A DNA stretch of 53,826 bases. Origin: Nitrospirota bacterium. GTDB taxonomy: Bacteria; Nitrospirota; UBA9217. A program made the translations under genes and the position numbers. The stretch covers positions 1 to 53,826 of the forward strand of contig JAOUEV010000019.1 of NCBI GenBank assembly GCA_029858565.1. The letters are read 5' to 3'. The notes below the pieces were generated by a model. That model was not told where the DNA came from. It saw only the letters and a program-made list of their open reading frames with translations, and ran no database searches. Below, one piece after another: positions 16,283 to 26,485 of this stretch (its first letter is position 1; each line of letters opens with the position of its first letter).

Positions 16283-17250
16283 GCCACGATCACCTGTCCG
16301 ATGAGATCGCGCACCGAAGGGATGCCCTCCCGTTTCAGATGGGAAGCAAGTCCGTCGGCAATATCAAGGGTAGCGCGGGGATTGATAAAATTGCCCGTCC
16401 CCACCGCTATCGCGGTCGCCCCCGCAAGGATGAACTCCAGCGCATCCTCCGGGGTCATGATCCCGCCCATGCCGATGATCGGCAGTTTAACCGCCCGGGC
16501 GACTTGCCAGACCATGCGCACGGCAACCGGCTTGATCGCGGGACCCGAAAGACCTCCGGTGACATTGGCCAGCCGGGGCTTCCTGCAACGAACATCGATC
16601 GCCATGCCCAGCAGCGTATTGATCAGTGAGAGTCCGTCGCATCCCGAGCCTTCGGCAGCACGGGCGAACTCGGTTATGTCGGTCACGTTCGGCGACAATT
16701 TCGCGATCAATGGCAATTTTGTCGCTTTTCGCAGCGCCGTTAAAAGCTCCGATGCTGCTTTCACGTTCGTCCCGAACACAATGCCGCCGGCTTTAACGTT
16801 CGGGCAGGAGATGTTCACTTCAAGACCGGCGATTCCCGGGATGCCATCCAACCGCTCGGTCACCGCCACGTATTCCTCGAGGCTGTAGCCGAAGATATTC
16901 ACGATGACCGCAGTATCGTAGCTCCTGAGGATGGGAAGTTTTTCATTGATGAAAACGTCGACTCCCGGATTTTCGAGCCCGATGGCATTCAACATGCCTG
17001 CAGGTGTTTCCCAGATGCGGGGGGGAGGATTTCCTTTGATCGGCCTTGCTGACACACCCTTCACAATGATGCCGCCGAGCCTGTTCAGATCGATGATATC
17101 CTTGAATTCCTCGCCGTATCCGAAGGTCCCGGAAGCGGTCATCACGGGATTCTTCATCTTTATTCCGGCGACGTTCACTGACAGGTCGGGCGAAGTTACG
17201 CATTTCGACGCTTTTGCCGGTATACCTTTCTTCAACTCAGCACTCCGCAC
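16279..17250 (-). CDS. pyrD: Dihydroorotate dehydrogenase B, catalytic subunit
   Basis: It oxidises dihydroorotate to orotate with FMN and passes electrons to PyrK and NAD+. The 323-residue protein has class 1B features: [11 protein letters not shown] near 40, GNPPPR and [16 protein letters not shown] near 75-95, and the catalytic cysteine Cys149 in NISCPNVK (class 1A and class 2 use other bases). The start is a GTG with GGAG 6 nt upstream; an overlapping ATG two bases earlier is out of frame and stops. It is preceded by pyrK, as is usual for class 1B enzymes, and overlaps the histidine kinase gene at its end. Confidence 0.96.
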   Translation of the reverse strand: MRSAELKKGIPAKASKCVTSPDLSVNVAGIKMKNPVMTASGTFGYGEEFKDIIDLNRLGGIIVKGVSARPIKGNPPPRIWETPAGMLNAIGLENPGVDVFINEKLPILRSYDTAVIVNIFGYSLEEYVAVTERLDGIPGIAGLEVNISCPNVKAGGIVFGTNVKAASELLTALRKATKLPLIAKLSPNVTDITEFARAAEGSGCDGLSLINTLLGMAIDVRCRKPRLANVTGGLSGPAIKPVAVRMVWQVARAVKLPIIGMGGIMTPEDALEFILAGATAIAVGTGNFINPRATLDIADGLASHLKREGIPSVRDLIGQVIVA

Positions 17251-17273
17251 ATCGCGCTCCGTTTACTTCAGGA

Positions 17274-18098
17274 TTATTTCCGATGGAGCGCCGGCAAGAC
17301 CACCTGCTCGCTCCAGTCTATGTCGGACGACTTGAACACCGGTCCTTCTTTGCATACCCGTTTATAACCGCCGGTCCGTACCGCGACGGAACAACCCATG
17401 CACACTCCAAGACCGCAGGCCATCCGCTCTTCCATTGAGACAAAACAGGATATCCCCCGCTCAGCTGCCAACTTGCTCACCGCCGCCATCATGGAGCGGG
17501 GACCGCATGCATATATTACAAAGGATTCCCGGTCGTTCCGCGAATCAAGGAAAGCCGCAAGGCCGTCAGTCACGAATCCTCTTGTCCCTGCGCTTCCGTC
17601 ATCAGTGGCAATATACACCTTTTCCGCCTGCTCTCTGCAGCTCTTTATGGCGCGAAGAGGAGGAAGGCATTCCTTGTCACGGGCGCCGAGGAACATGTAA
17701 AGGGGATGCCGCATTGACAGGGCAAAGTATAGAAGCGGAGGAAATCCGCTGCCTCCTGCAACAAGAAGCGGAGTGGTCCCCTTTTCCGGCGCAGGGAACC
17801 CGTTGCCGAGCGGTCCCTGGACCTGGAGGACAGCATCGCGCTCAACTGTTGCAAGGAGCGCTGTTCCACGTCCGACAACACGGTAGAAAAGCTCGATGTA
17901 CTGTTTTGATTTGACCGCTGCGATTCCGAACGGACGTGCGAGAATGGGGTCCTGATTCTCCGATACCCGCAGCATGACGAACTGACCGGGCCTTGCCTGT
18001 TTTGCCAGGCCGGGCGCTTTCAGCACGATGCGAAAGTATCCCCGTCCTGCTTCCTGGTGCAGAACAACTGTGGCTTGATGCAGCTTAGTCGGCGGCAA
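17274..18098 (-). CDS. pyrK: Dihydroorotate dehydrogenase B, electron-transfer subunit
   Basis: FAD and [2Fe-2S] subunit that links PyrD to NAD+. The 274 residues comprise an FAD-binding barrel (ARPFGIA, VGRGTALLA), a NAD-binding part (VAGGSGFPPLLYFA, YACGPRSMM) and the cluster-binding cysteines Cys228, 233, 236 and 249 in a CX4CX2CX12C arrangement typical of PyrK. It overlaps the greA end by 14 bases and sits 23 bases before pyrD. Confidence 0.95.
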   Translation of the reverse strand: MPPTKLHQATVVLHQEAGRGYFRIVLKAPGLAKQARPGQFVMLRVSENQDPILARPFGIAAVKSKQYIELFYRVVGRGTALLATVERDAVLQVQGPLGNGFPAPEKGTTPLLVAGGSGFPPLLYFALSMRHPLYMFLGARDKECLPPLRAIKSCREQAEKVYIATDDGSAGTRGFVTDGLAAFLDSRNDRESFVIYACGPRSMMAAVSKLAAERGISCFVSMEERMACGLGVCMGCSVAVRTGGYKRVCKEGPVFKSSDIDWSEQVVLPALHRK

Positions 18099-18567
18099 TC
18101 TCTATCTCCTGGATCTCGTATTCCACGGTCTTCGCCGGGGTCTTGATCACCACGACGTCGCCGACCTTGTGGCTGATAAGCGCCTTGCCGACCGGCGACT
18201 GGATTGATATCTTGCCTTTTTTGATATCCGCCTCTTCCTGCCCCACCAGCGTGTATTTCCTTATATCGCCGGTTTCCGTATCGCCCAGCGTGACGGTTGT
18301 ACCGAATACGACCTTCTCATTGGAGATCTTCGAGACGTCGATGATCTGAGCATGGGCAAGTTTGTTCTCCAGCTCGCGCTTCTTCGCGTCAATGTGGCCC
18401 TGGCGTTCCTTGGCAGCGTGATATTCTGCGTTCTCCGAAAGGTCTCCGTGTCCGCGCGCTTCCTCGATATCCTTGATGTTCTTGGGCCGCTCGACCTTCA
18501 TCAGGTGGTCGAGCTCTTTTTTGAGTTTTTCATAGCCCTCTTTGGTCATTGGATACTTTTTCGTCAT
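18085..18567 (-). CDS. greA: Transcription elongation factor GreA
   Basis: It rescues backtracked RNA polymerase by stimulating transcript cleavage. The 160-residue protein has the full family length: an N-terminal coiled coil with the [20 protein letters not shown] signature, whose acidic tip residues enter the polymerase channel, and a C-terminal FKBP-like domain ending [18 protein letters not shown]. Its ATG overlaps the carB stop by 4 bases. Inclusion of greA in a pyrimidine operon controlled by attenuation is notable but its meaning is unproved. Confidence 0.97.
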   Translation of the reverse strand: MTKKYPMTKEGYEKLKKELDHLMKVERPKNIKDIEEARGHGDLSENAEYHAAKERQGHIDAKKRELENKLAHAQIIDVSKISNEKVVFGTTVTLGDTETGDIRKYTLVGQEEADIKKGKISIQSPVGKALISHKVGDVVVIKTPAKTVEYEIQEIEIAAD

Positions 18568-21500
18568 CGTTGCTGATACTCCTGTATGGATTTCACCTGA
18601 AGCGGCTTGGCGTTCAATGCTTCGATTCCCCGCACCGCGGCCTTGGCCGCGGACATGGTCGTAAAATACGGGACCCCCTGGGTAAGCGTGGTCCTTCGGA
18701 TCGAATAGGAATCCCTCTGCGATTCAGCGCCGGAGACCGTGTTGATCACCAGATCTACCTGACGGTCCTTGATGCTGTCCACGATGTGCGGCCTGCCCTC
18801 GTAAACCTTATTCACCGTTTCAACGGCCACTCCGCGGCTCCTCAGATAGTCGGCGGTCCCCCGTGTCGCGATGATCGAGAAGCCGGCCTTTACGAGACCG
18901 ACCGCAACTTCATAGGCGGTCGGTTTATCCTTGTCCTTCACGCTTATGAACACTTTTCCTGTCAGCGGCATCGGGTTTCCCGCTGCGATCTGGGACTTGG
19001 CGAATGACATTCCAAAATCCATATCAATTCCCATGACCTCACCCGTGGATTTCATCTCCGGCCCCAGGAGGGTATCCACTCCGGGAAACTTGGCAAAGGG
19101 AAAGACCGCTTCTTTCACCGCAACATGATTGATAACCACTTCCTTTGTGAATCCAAGCTCCTGAAGGGTTTTTCCTGCCATGACGCGGGCGGCAAGCTTT
19201 GCCAGCGGTACGCCGATGGCTTTGCTCACGAAAGGAACTGTCCTTGAGGCCCGCGGGTTCACCTCCAGCACATAGATCTGCCGGTCCTTGACAGCGAACT
19301 GCACGTTCATGAGGCCAATGACGCCCAGCTCCAGGGACAACGCCCGGGTCTGACGTTCGATCTCGTGGATAATGTCCGGGGAAAGCGAGAACGGAGGAAG
19401 CGAACAGGCGGAGTCTCCTGAATGGACGCCGGCTTCCTCGATATGTTCCATGATCCCCGCGACGACAACGGTCTTGCCGTCGGAAATCGCATCCACGTCG
19501 ATCTCGATCGCGTCCTCGAGATAGCGGTCCACAAGCACCGGCCGTTCCGGAGAGGCTTTTACGGCCCGGGTCATGTAGTTCCGCACGCTCTCTTCGTCGT
19601 ACACGATCTCCATGGCGCGGCCGCCGAGAACATAGGACGGCCTCACCATGACAGGATAACCGATGCGATTAGCCGCATCAACTGCCTCATCGCAGGAAAC
19701 GGCCGTGCCGCTGTCCGCCTGCAGCAAACCGAGCTTGTCCAGCAGTTCCTTGAACCTTTTCCGGTCCTCCGCCCGGTCAATGCTGTCCGGTGTCGTCCCG
19801 AGAATTCGCACTCCCGCTTTCTCAAGAGGAACAGCGAGCTTCAGCGGCGTCTGGCCGCCGAACTGGACGATAACGCCCATCGGTTTTTCCTTGTCTATAA
19901 TATGGAGGACGTCTTCGAGAGTCAAGGGTTCGAAATAGAGCCGGTCCGAGGTGTCATAGTCGGTGCTGACCGTCTCTGGATTGCAATTCACCATGATCGT
20001 TTCGTAGTCGTCCTCCTTGAGAGCGAACGATGCGTGAACGCAGCAATAATCGAATTCGATGCCCTGGCCGATGCGGTTCGGTCCGCCGCCCAGAATAACG
20101 ACCTTTCTGCGATCAGTGGGATTCGCCTCGCAGAAAGAAGTAGGATCAGAGGAGTATAGGTCTAGAGGGCTAGAGTTCTTGCCCCTTGAATCCTCTGATC
20201 CTTTAATCCTGTAAAAAGGTTTTTCATAGGTCGAATAGAGATACGGCGTTTTGGCAACGAACTCGGCCGCGCAGGTGTCAACGGTCTTGAACACGGGCAG
20301 GATACCCAGTTCCTGCCGCGCTTTCCGCACAGCATCTTCGGTCGTGGTCAGCAGTTTGGCAAGCCGGCGGTCGGAAAAACCGTACTCCTTGGCAGTCCTG
20401 AGCGCATGGTCGAAGGACCTGCTCCGGTCTTCCAGCAGGGCAGATCCTTTCGCGTTGAGATCTTTTTCCATATCCACGATCTGTTTGATCTGGTGCAGGA
20501 ACCAGGGATCGATCTTGGACAGGTTGAATATCTCTTCAACGCTCATCCCGATCCGAAAGCCGTCGGCTACATACCAGAGCCGCTCCCAGTTCGGCACGCT
20601 GATCTTCTCACGAACATCCTCGGGGTCACCGGCCCGGTCACGCAGACTCTCGAACCCGTAGCGGTCGATCTCGAGCGATCGAAGCGCCTTCTGGAGCGAC
20701 TCCTTGAAGGTCCTGCCGATGGCCATGGCCTCGCCCACGGACTTCATCTGCGTGGTGAGCGTTGCGTCTGCCTGCGGGAACTTCTCAAAGGCAAAGCGCG
20801 GGTATTTGGTCACCACATAATCTATCGTAGGCTCAAAAGATGCGGGTGTCGCCTTGGTAATATCGTTCTGGATCTCGTCGAGCGTGTATCCGACGGCCAG
20901 CTTGGCCGCGAATTTGGCGATCGGGAAGCCGGTTGCCTTTGACGCAAGCGCCGAGCTGCGGGAAACGCGCGGGTTCATCTCGATCACGATCATCCTGCCG
21001 TTCTTCGGATCCACGGCGAACTGTATGTTCGATCCTCCGGTATCGACGCCGATCTCGCGGATGATCTTGAGCGATGCATCCCGCATGATCTGATATTCCT
21101 TGTCCGTGAGCGTCTGGGCCGGGGCCACGGTGATGCTGTCCCCTGTATGGATGCCCATGGGATCGAGATTCTCGATGGAGCAGACGATCACCACATTGTC
21201 ATGGGCGTCGCGCATCACTTCGAGCTCATATTCCTTCCAGCCCACGGCGGACTCTTCGATCAGCACCTGTCGCACCGGGCTCGCATCGAGGCCCCGCATG
21301 ATCAGTTCCGTGAACTCCTCACGGTTATAGGCGATGCCGCCGCCCGTGCCGCCAAGCGTGAACGCGGGCCGGAGGATCGCCGGAAATCCGACATATTCCA
21401 GAATCTCATAGGCGTTCTCCATGGTCGTGGCGAATCCGCTTTTCGGGACCTCCAGGCCGATCTTCTCCATGGCCTTTTTGAACAATTCGCGGTCCTCGGC

Positions 21501-21875
21501 CTTTTTGATCGCCGGAAGCTTGGCGCCTATCAGTTCCACCTGGAACTTCTCAAGCACCCCGGTCTCGGCAAGCGCGACCGCAGTATTGAGCGCCGTCTGG
21601 CCGCCCATGGTGGGGAGCAGTGCATCGGGCCGTTCGCGCTCGATGATCTTCGCGACAACCGCAGGCGTGATCGGCTCGATGTAGGTACGGTGGGCCATCC
21701 CGGGATCGGTCATGATCGTGGCGGGGTTGGAGTTCACCAGTACGATCGTGTAGCCCTCTTCCTTCAGCGCCTTGCAGGCCTGCACGCCGGAGTAGTCGAA
21801 CTCGCAAGCCTGTCCGATCACGATCGGCCCGGCTCCGATGATCAGGATCTTTTTGATGTCTGTTCTTTTCGGCAT
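18564..21875 (-). CDS. carB: Carbamoyl phosphate synthase large subunit with in-frame insertion
   Basis: It makes carbamoyl phosphate from bicarbonate, ammonia (from CarA) and two ATP. Both ATP-grasp halves are intact ([20 protein letters not shown] at the start, [20 protein letters not shown] mid-protein), as is the C-terminal MGS-like allosteric domain. At 1103 residues it is longer than the usual 1070-1080. The excess is a segment of about 28-30 residues near 553-582, between YSTYE and CEANPTDR, where other CarB proteins are continuous. That segment is encoded by a palindrome-bearing insertion. The ATG follows GAGGG by 5 nt. It is separated from carA by a radical SAM gene. Confidence 0.96.
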   Translation of the reverse strand: MPKRTDIKKILIIGAGPIVIGQACEFDYSGVQACKALKEEGYTIVLVNSNPATIMTDPGMAHRTYIEPITPAVVAKIIERERPDALLPTMGGQTALNTAVALAETGVLEKFQVELIGAKLPAIKKAEDRELFKKAMEKIGLEVPKSGFATTMENAYEILEYVGFPAILRPAFTLGGTGGGIAYNREEFTELIMRGLDASPVRQVLIEESAVGWKEYELEVMRDAHDNVVIVCSIENLDPMGIHTGDSITVAPAQTLTDKEYQIMRDASLKIIREIGVDTGGSNIQFAVDPKNGRMIVIEMNPRVSRSSALASKATGFPIAKFAAKLAVGYTLDEIQNDITKATPASFEPTIDYVVTKYPRFAFEKFPQADATLTTQMKSVGEAMAIGRTFKESLQKALRSLEIDRYGFESLRDRAGDPEDVREKISVPNWERLWYVADGFRIGMSVEEIFNLSKIDPWFLHQIKQIVDMEKDLNAKGSALLEDRSRSFDHALRTAKEYGFSDRRLAKLLTTTEDAVRKARQELGILPVFKTVDTCAAEFVAKTPYLYSTYEKPFYRIKGSEDSRGKNSSPLDLYSSDPTSFCEANPTDRRKVVILGGGPNRIGQGIEFDYCCVHASFALKEDDYETIMVNCNPETVSTDYDTSDRLYFEPLTLEDVLHIIDKEKPMGVIVQFGGQTPLKLAVPLEKAGVRILGTTPDSIDRAEDRKRFKELLDKLGLLQADSGTAVSCDEAVDAANRIGYPVMVRPSYVLGGRAMEIVYDEESVRNYMTRAVKASPERPVLVDRYLEDAIEIDVDAISDGKTVVVAGIMEHIEEAGVHSGDSACSLPPFSLSPDIIHEIERQTRALSLELGVIGLMNVQFAVKDRQIYVLEVNPRASRTVPFVSKAIGVPLAKLAARVMAGKTLQELGFTKEVVINHVAVKEAVFPFAKFPGVDTLLGPEMKSTGEVMGIDMDFGMSFAKSQIAAGNPMPLTGKVFISVKDKDKPTAYEVAVGLVKAGFSIIATRGTADYLRSRGVAVETVNKVYEGRPHIVDSIKDRQVDLVINTVSGAESQRDSYSIRRTTLTQGVPYFTTMSAAKAAVRGIEALNAKPLQVKSIQEYQQR
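20143..20201. repeat. Inverted-repeat element inserted in frame in carB
   Basis: Perfect 11-bp arms GGATCAGAGGA and TCCTCTGATCC enclose 37 bases (12 bp counting the flanking A/T pair). On the coding strand AGGATT-type octamers recur next to the palindrome. It sits in the extra segment of CarB and keeps the reading frame open, like small palindromic elements that insert into genes. Confidence 0.65.
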
Positions 21876-21915
21876 GAATACCCTCTTTCGTAAACCTAAA
21901 ATCTAATCCTTTATC

Positions 21916-21997
21916 AACCACGGAGGCGCAGCGGACAGGGAGAAAAGCAACATTTCGGTCAAGGATTCAAAGAATTTCTCTGCGTCTCTATAGTGGA
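21916..21997. repeat. Degenerate inverted repeat between radical SAM gene and carB
   Basis: AACCACGGAGGCGCAG at the left and a diverged reverse copy (TCTGCGTCTCTATAGTGG) at the right flank the gap. The motif resembles the arms of the element next to carA, so it is probably a decayed member of the same family. Confidence 0.45.
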
Positions 21998-21998
21998 T

Positions 21999-22895
21999 CT
22001 ATTCAAACTCCTGCACCCATCCGTTCTTGAGTCCGTACTTCATCTTGATATCATAGGCTTCATCGTATTCCTGCTCATTGATCCGACGATTGATCTCGGC
22101 GAATTCAGCCGTCTTGTACGCAGGGAAATATTGCGACATGAGACTGATGTAGACATCCCGGGATATTTCATCAGCAAGGAATTTCATGATCTTTTCCGTC
22201 CCTGAAAGTCCGCCGGGAAGAACAAGGTGCCTGATGATCAATCCCCGGGTTGCTATCCCCTGTTCATCCATGACCAGGTTCCCCACCTGGCGATACATTT
22301 CCCTGATCGCAGCCTGGTTTGCCTCGACATAATGTGGCGCGACTGAATAGTGCATTGCAGCCTTATTGTCCCCGTACCGCATGTCCGGCAGGTAGATGTC
22401 AATGATCCCGTCCAGCAACCCGAGCGTTTCCAGGGATTCGTATCCGCTGGTGTTATACACAAGCGGCAGATTGAAACCGCGTTCCCGGGCCATCCCCAGC
22501 GCCTGCAGGATCTGAGGCACGAAATGCGTCGGGGTTACCAGGTTCACGTTGTGGCATCCCTGGTCCTGCAGCCAGAGCATCTGACATGCCAGTTCACCAG
22601 AAGAGCGCTCAGCTCCGTTCCCCATCTGGCTGATGGGATAGTTCTGGCAGTAAACACACCGGAGGTTGCAATTCGTGAAAAAGATCGTGCCTGAACCTTT
22701 TGTCCCCGACAGCGGCGGCTCCTCGCCGTGGTGCGGACTGACGCTCGAAATTACCGGATTCAAGCCTGACCTGCAGAAGCCCAGCTTGCTGTCCTGCAGC
22801 CTGTTCACGCCACACTCCCGGGGACAGACGCGGCAGGATTCAAGGAGTTTGTATGCAGCCTCAATGCGCTGCTGTAATTCAACCTGCGAAACCAT
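21999..22895 (-). CDS. PflX-type radical SAM protein
   Basis: A 298-residue radical SAM enzyme of the family related to pyruvate formate-lyase activase (COG1313-like). The cluster motif CNLRCVYCQNYPISQ is preceded by an N-terminal cysteine-rich stretch (CRVCPRECGVNRL, GFCRSG), which is characteristic of PflX. Other cues are GSGTIFF, VTPTHFVPQIL and YLPDMRYGD. The substrate is not known for this family. It lies between carA and carB in the same direction, but no pyruvate formate-lyase gene is nearby, so the link to pyrimidine synthesis may be only transcriptional. Confidence 0.88.
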   Translation of the reverse strand: MVSQVELQQRIEAAYKLLESCRVCPRECGVNRLQDSKLGFCRSGLNPVISSVSPHHGEEPPLSGTKGSGTIFFTNCNLRCVYCQNYPISQMGNGAERSSGELACQMLWLQDQGCHNVNLVTPTHFVPQILQALGMARERGFNLPLVYNTSGYESLETLGLLDGIIDIYLPDMRYGDNKAAMHYSVAPHYVEANQAAIREMYRQVGNLVMDEQGIATRGLIIRHLVLPGGLSGTEKIMKFLADEISRDVYISLMSQYFPAYKTAEFAEINRRINEQEYDEAYDIKMKYGLKNGWVQEFE

Positions 22896-22906
22896 AATAC
22901 GGAGAC

Positions 22907-23052
22907 CTTTTTACCACAGAGACACGGAGGTACGGAGAAGTACTAATTCCAACCTTTAGTTATGTGCTTTAGCTGATTGAATCTTGATCAGGATCTCATA
23001 ATATACGATATATATCTTCTTGTGCTTTCCTCCGTGCCTCCGTGGTAAAAAG
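22907..23052. mobile_element. MITE-like element with 24-bp terminal inverted repeats
   Basis: The ends CTTTTTACCACAGAGACACG... (22907-22930) and its reverse complement (23029-23052) match at 22 of 24 positions and enclose 98 AT-rich, non-coding bases. The right end abuts the carA stop codon. No transposase is present, which fits a non-autonomous miniature element or a REP-like palindrome. Confidence 0.6.
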
Positions 23053-24180
23053 CTAGCTTTTGCCCTTGTTCTTTTCCATCATTTCCACGAACCGCTGGAA
23101 CAGGTACCTGCTGTCATGGGGCCCTGGTGATGCCTCGGGATGATACTGGACCGAGAAGGCCGGCAGAGTCTTATGCCGGAATCCTTCGCAGGTATTGTCA
23201 TTCAGGTTCTTATGGGTCATTTCAACCTTGTCCTTCACGGTCTCCATGTCAACAGCGAATCCATGGTTCTCAGCTGCGATCTCAACCTTTCTTGTCGTCA
23301 AATCCATGATCGGCTGGTTCCCGCCATGATGTCCGAACTTCAGTTTATAGGTCCTGCCGCCAAGAGCAAGTCCCAGGAGCTGCTGTCCAAGACAGATACC
23401 GAAGACCGGTTTCTTTCCAAGGATCTTTCTTATATTCTCAATAGCATAGGTCACCGGCTCGGGATCGCCCGGGCCGTTAGAAAGGAACACACCGTCAGGA
23501 TCCATTTTCAGGACCTCTTCTGCAGGCATGGTTGCCGGGACAACAGTAACGTCACATCCCGCCTGGGTCAACAACCTCAGGATGTTACGCTTGATCCCGT
23601 AGTCATAGGCGACAACCTTGTACTGAGAATAGCCTTTCTTCCCATATCCCGATTTCAGTTCCCAATCCGCCTCAGACCAGACGTAGGGCTCCTTGCAGGT
23701 AACGACCTTTGCCAGGTCAAGACCGCTCATTTTCGGCAGCTTCTTTGCTTTGGCAACAAGGCGTTCCCCGTCCAGGTCCGTGGTCGAAATAATGCCCGGC
23801 TGGGCGCCGAAATCCCGAAGATGCCTTGTGAGTGCCCTGGTGTCAATTCCCTGGATGCCGACAATGGCATGCTTTTTCAGATATTCATGAAGCGACTGTT
23901 TCATACGCCAGTTGCTCGGGAAGTCCAGGTACTCCTTGACGATGAACCCTTCCGCATAGGGGCGGGCTGATTCAACATCTTCGTCATTCACCCCGTAGTT
24001 CCCTATCTGCGTATAGGTCATGGTGACGATCTGCCCCTTGTACGAAGGATCGGTCAGGATCTCCTGGTACCCGGTCATACTGGTGTTGAAGACCACCTCT
24101 CCAGCGCACTCTCCTTCGGAACCGAACGAGACGCCTTCGAACACCAGACCGTCAGCCAATGCAAGAATAGCTTTTTTCAT
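23053..24180 (-). CDS. carA: Carbamoyl phosphate synthase small subunit
   Basis: Glutaminase subunit that supplies ammonia to CarB. The N-terminal domain is typical ([20 protein letters not shown]). The class I amidotransferase domain has the nucleophile Cys in [15 protein letters not shown] and the His/Glu pair in [13 protein letters not shown]. The ATG at 24180 is chosen because [11 protein letters not shown] aligns with the start of known CarA proteins and GAGG lies 8 nt upstream; an in-frame ATG at 24201 would add seven residues. It is 375 residues long, normal for the family. Confidence 0.96.
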   Translation of the reverse strand: MKKAILALADGLVFEGVSFGSEGECAGEVVFNTSMTGYQEILTDPSYKGQIVTMTYTQIGNYGVNDEDVESARPYAEGFIVKEYLDFPSNWRMKQSLHEYLKKHAIVGIQGIDTRALTRHLRDFGAQPGIISTTDLDGERLVAKAKKLPKMSGLDLAKVVTCKEPYVWSEADWELKSGYGKKGYSQYKVVAYDYGIKRNILRLLTQAGCDVTVVPATMPAEEVLKMDPDGVFLSNGPGDPEPVTYAIENIRKILGKKPVFGICLGQQLLGLALGGRTYKLKFGHHGGNQPIMDLTTRKVEIAAENHGFAVDMETVKDKVEMTHKNLNDNTCEGFRHKTLPAFSVQYHPEASPGPHDSRYLFQRFVEMMEKNKGKS

Positions 24181-24207
24181 TCCACTTCCCTCACTCCACA
24201 TTCCAGA

Positions 24208-25104
24208 TTAGAAACTATCTCTTGTCCTTCCATGCATGTCAACCACTTCACCGCGCACCCGATCGCCATCAACGGTCATCACCACGAAATGGTGGAACCC
24301 GCCGTCCGCATCATCTGCATACAGCGGAGCACCCCCGCCGCCGGTGATCACCTGGACCAAGCCGTCAACGGTCTTCCTGTTATAATAGTGCTCGTGGCCG
24401 GTAAATATCGTCGTGATGCCCTGCTTCTTGAACAGCGCCTGCAGCCGGTCCCGCTCTACAGAATAGCGGTCCAGGCTGTTGCCATAGTGCTTCCCTTTGC
24501 CTTTTTCAGGGTAAAGAGGGTGGTGAACAAAAACGAACTTATGCTTCTGCTTCGTCTTTTCCAGCACATCCTCCAACCACGCGTACTGTTCGCCGGTGAT
24601 ACGCTTATCCTCACCTTTGATATAGGAATCAAGAACGACAAAAAGCGCGTTTCCCGCGATAAAGGAATAATAGAGTTCCTTGCCCGGCAGATCCACCTGG
24701 CTCCTGTAGGTCTCTTCGCTTCCAGGAACATCGATGTGCGCATCATGGTTGCCCACGGTTGTTAAATAAGGCACCGCAACTTTGTTCGACAGTTCCCAGA
24801 ACCGTTTCCAGTGTTCAATATTACCCGGTTTATCTATCTGGTCGCCGGTATTCACGATGAAGTCCGGCTTTCGCTCCAGTGCCGCCGCGATCAGTTTTTG
24901 GTATATAGCGTCACATGCCGGATCGCCTGCCCGGTTATCTCCCAGAACGACAAAGCTGAACTTCGCAGGAAGTTTCTCAAGAACGGCTAGCTTACGCTCA
25001 ATTCCCTGCTCTTGAGCAGCATGAACAGGTGTGACAAAAAATAATGCCAATAGCAGAACAAGTGAGCTATGACCAATCCGCAATCCGCAATCCGCAATCC
25101 GCAA
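24208..25104 (-). CDS. Secreted calcineurin-like metallophosphoesterase
   Basis: Exported phosphoesterase of about 290 residues with a full metal-binding set: GDNRAGD, NTGDQID, GNHDAH, VHHPLY and TGHEHYY. A signal peptide (LVLLLALFFVTPVHA) follows an odd N-terminus, [11 protein letters not shown], that is simply the translation of a tandem heptamer repeat. The start used is a TTG directly after the pyrC stop; a second TTG seven codons later, or an undetected start nearer the signal peptide, is equally possible. The substrate is unknown. It is embedded in the pyrimidine operon between pyrC and carA. Confidence 0.85.
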   Translation of the reverse strand: MRIADCGLRIGHSSLVLLLALFFVTPVHAAQEQGIERKLAVLEKLPAKFSFVVLGDNRAGDPACDAIYQKLIAAALERKPDFIVNTGDQIDKPGNIEHWKRFWELSNKVAVPYLTTVGNHDAHIDVPGSEETYRSQVDLPGKELYYSFIAGNALFVVLDSYIKGEDKRITGEQYAWLEDVLEKTKQKHKFVFVHHPLYPEKGKGKHYGNSLDRYSVERDRLQALFKKQGITTIFTGHEHYYNRKTVDGLVQVITGGGGAPLYADDADGGFHHFVVMTVDGDRVRGEVVDMHGRTRDSF

Positions 25105-25105
25105 T
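25074..25105. repeat. Tandem 7-bp repeat (CAATCCG, about 4.6 copies)
   Basis: Four exact CAATCCG units plus a partial fifth lie at the junction of pyrC and the phosphoesterase gene. Because 7 is not a multiple of 3, a change in copy number would shift the frame between any start inside the repeat and the signal peptide. Confidence 0.9.
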
Positions 25106-26370
25106 TAGATATTTCCTCCCACGATCGTTCTCACTGCTTTGCCTTTCAGGTCCCATCCGCCAAAGGGGGTATTTCTTGATTTTGACCTGAACTCCGCGGC
25201 ATTGACCGTCCATTCCACCTTGGGGTCGATGATCGTAATGTCCGCGGCTGCGCCGACAGACAGCGCTCCGCCGCCTGAGTTGATTATTTTTGCCGGCGTC
25301 GTGCTCATGCGCGATACAAGATCGACCATTGACAAGACGCCCTCGGAAACAAGCTTGAGCGACAGCCCCAATGCGGTTTCCATTCCAACGATGCCGAAAG
25401 GAGCTGCATCGAACTCGACGGATTTTTCGTCCATTCCATGGGGAGCATGGTCTGTGGCGATAACGTCAAGCGTCCCGTCCCTGAGGCCCTGCTTGATCGC
25501 GGCAACATCCTGAGCGGTGCGGAGCGGCGGATTCATCTTCGCCATGGTATTGTAGCCGCGGACAGCCTCGTCGGTCAGGCTGAAATAATGCGGGCAGGTC
25601 TCGGCGGTCACCATGATCCCCCGCTGTTTCGCTTCACGGACCATTCGCACCGCTCCCGCGGTGCTCACGTGGCAGATATGCACCCGACCTCCGGTCAGTT
25701 CTGCGAGTGCAATATCCCGCGCGACCATTATGTCCTCGGCTGCATGAGGAATGCCCCGGAGACCGAGCTCCGTCGCGGCAAACCCTTCGTTCATCACGCC
25801 CTTTGCCGCGAGATGAGCGTCCTCGCAATGGGAGATCACGGGGATGCCGAAGGTCCGGGAATATTCCATTGCCCGACGCATGATCGCGGCGTTCATCACC
25901 GGCTTTCCATCATCTGAGACGCCGACACAGCCTGCGGCATGAAGTTCGCCGATCTCCGCCAGCTCCTCACCTTTCGAACCCTTGGTGATAGCGCCGATGG
26001 GAAGGACACGGCACCAGGAATCCTTCGCTGCCTGGGACAGGATAAATTCCGTCACTGAGCGACTGTCGTTCACCGGGTTAGTGTTCGGCATGCAGCAGAC
26101 CGCAGTAAATCCGCCTGCCTTAGCAGCTGCGGTGCCCGTGGCGATCGTTTCCTTGTATTCAAACCCCGGCTCGCGCAGATGTACATGCAGATCGATCAAT
26201 CCCGGCACCACCAGCATGTTCAAGGCATCGATGACCTCGGCACCATCGGCGGAGACAGATCCATGCTTGCCGAATTTAGCTACCTTGCCGTCGGACACGA
26301 GCAGGTCAAGCTTCTCGTCGATCTTGTTCGCCGGGTCGATGATATGGCCGTTTTTAATGAGAATATTCAT
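25105..26370 (-). CDS. pyrC: Dihydroorotase
   Basis: It cyclises carbamoyl aspartate to dihydroorotate. The 421-residue class I enzyme has metal ligands in [10 protein letters not shown], the His of [16 protein letters not shown] and the catalytic Asp of TDHAPH. The class I length (about 420-430 residues) separates it from the shorter E. coli type. It is third in the pyr operon after pyrR and pyrB. Confidence 0.96.
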   Translation of the reverse strand: MNILIKNGHIIDPANKIDEKLDLLVSDGKVAKFGKHGSVSADGAEVIDALNMLVVPGLIDLHVHLREPGFEYKETIATGTAAAKAGGFTAVCCMPNTNPVNDSRSVTEFILSQAAKDSWCRVLPIGAITKGSKGEELAEIGELHAAGCVGVSDDGKPVMNAAIMRRAMEYSRTFGIPVISHCEDAHLAAKGVMNEGFAATELGLRGIPHAAEDIMVARDIALAELTGGRVHICHVSTAGAVRMVREAKQRGIMVTAETCPHYFSLTDEAVRGYNTMAKMNPPLRTAQDVAAIKQGLRDGTLDVIATDHAPHGMDEKSVEFDAAPFGIVGMETALGLSLKLVSEGVLSMVDLVSRMSTTPAKIINSGGGALSVGAAADITIIDPKVEWTVNAAEFRSKSRNTPFGGWDLKGKAVRTIVGGNI

Positions 26371-26377
26371 AATCGAA

Positions 26378-26403
26378 CCTTTTCACCAAAGAGGACACAG
26401 AGG
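26378..26403. repeat. Single arm of the ACCACAGAGACACGG repeat family
   Basis: The sequence CCTTTTCACCAAAGAGG... matches the terminal arm of the carA-adjacent element at most positions. No matching inverted partner is found in this gap between pyrC and pyrB. Confidence 0.45.
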
Positions 26404-26485
26404 AAAATCCAGTATCCCCTTTCATGGATATGACCTTTCTTGCTTACCGCTTACAACTTTAGAACTTATCGCTCGTTTCTTACCC

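Noticed and set aside
25074-25105. Short tandem repeat considered as a CRISPR remnant
   Set aside because: The 7-bp units are contiguous with no spacers; it is a simple tandem repeat.
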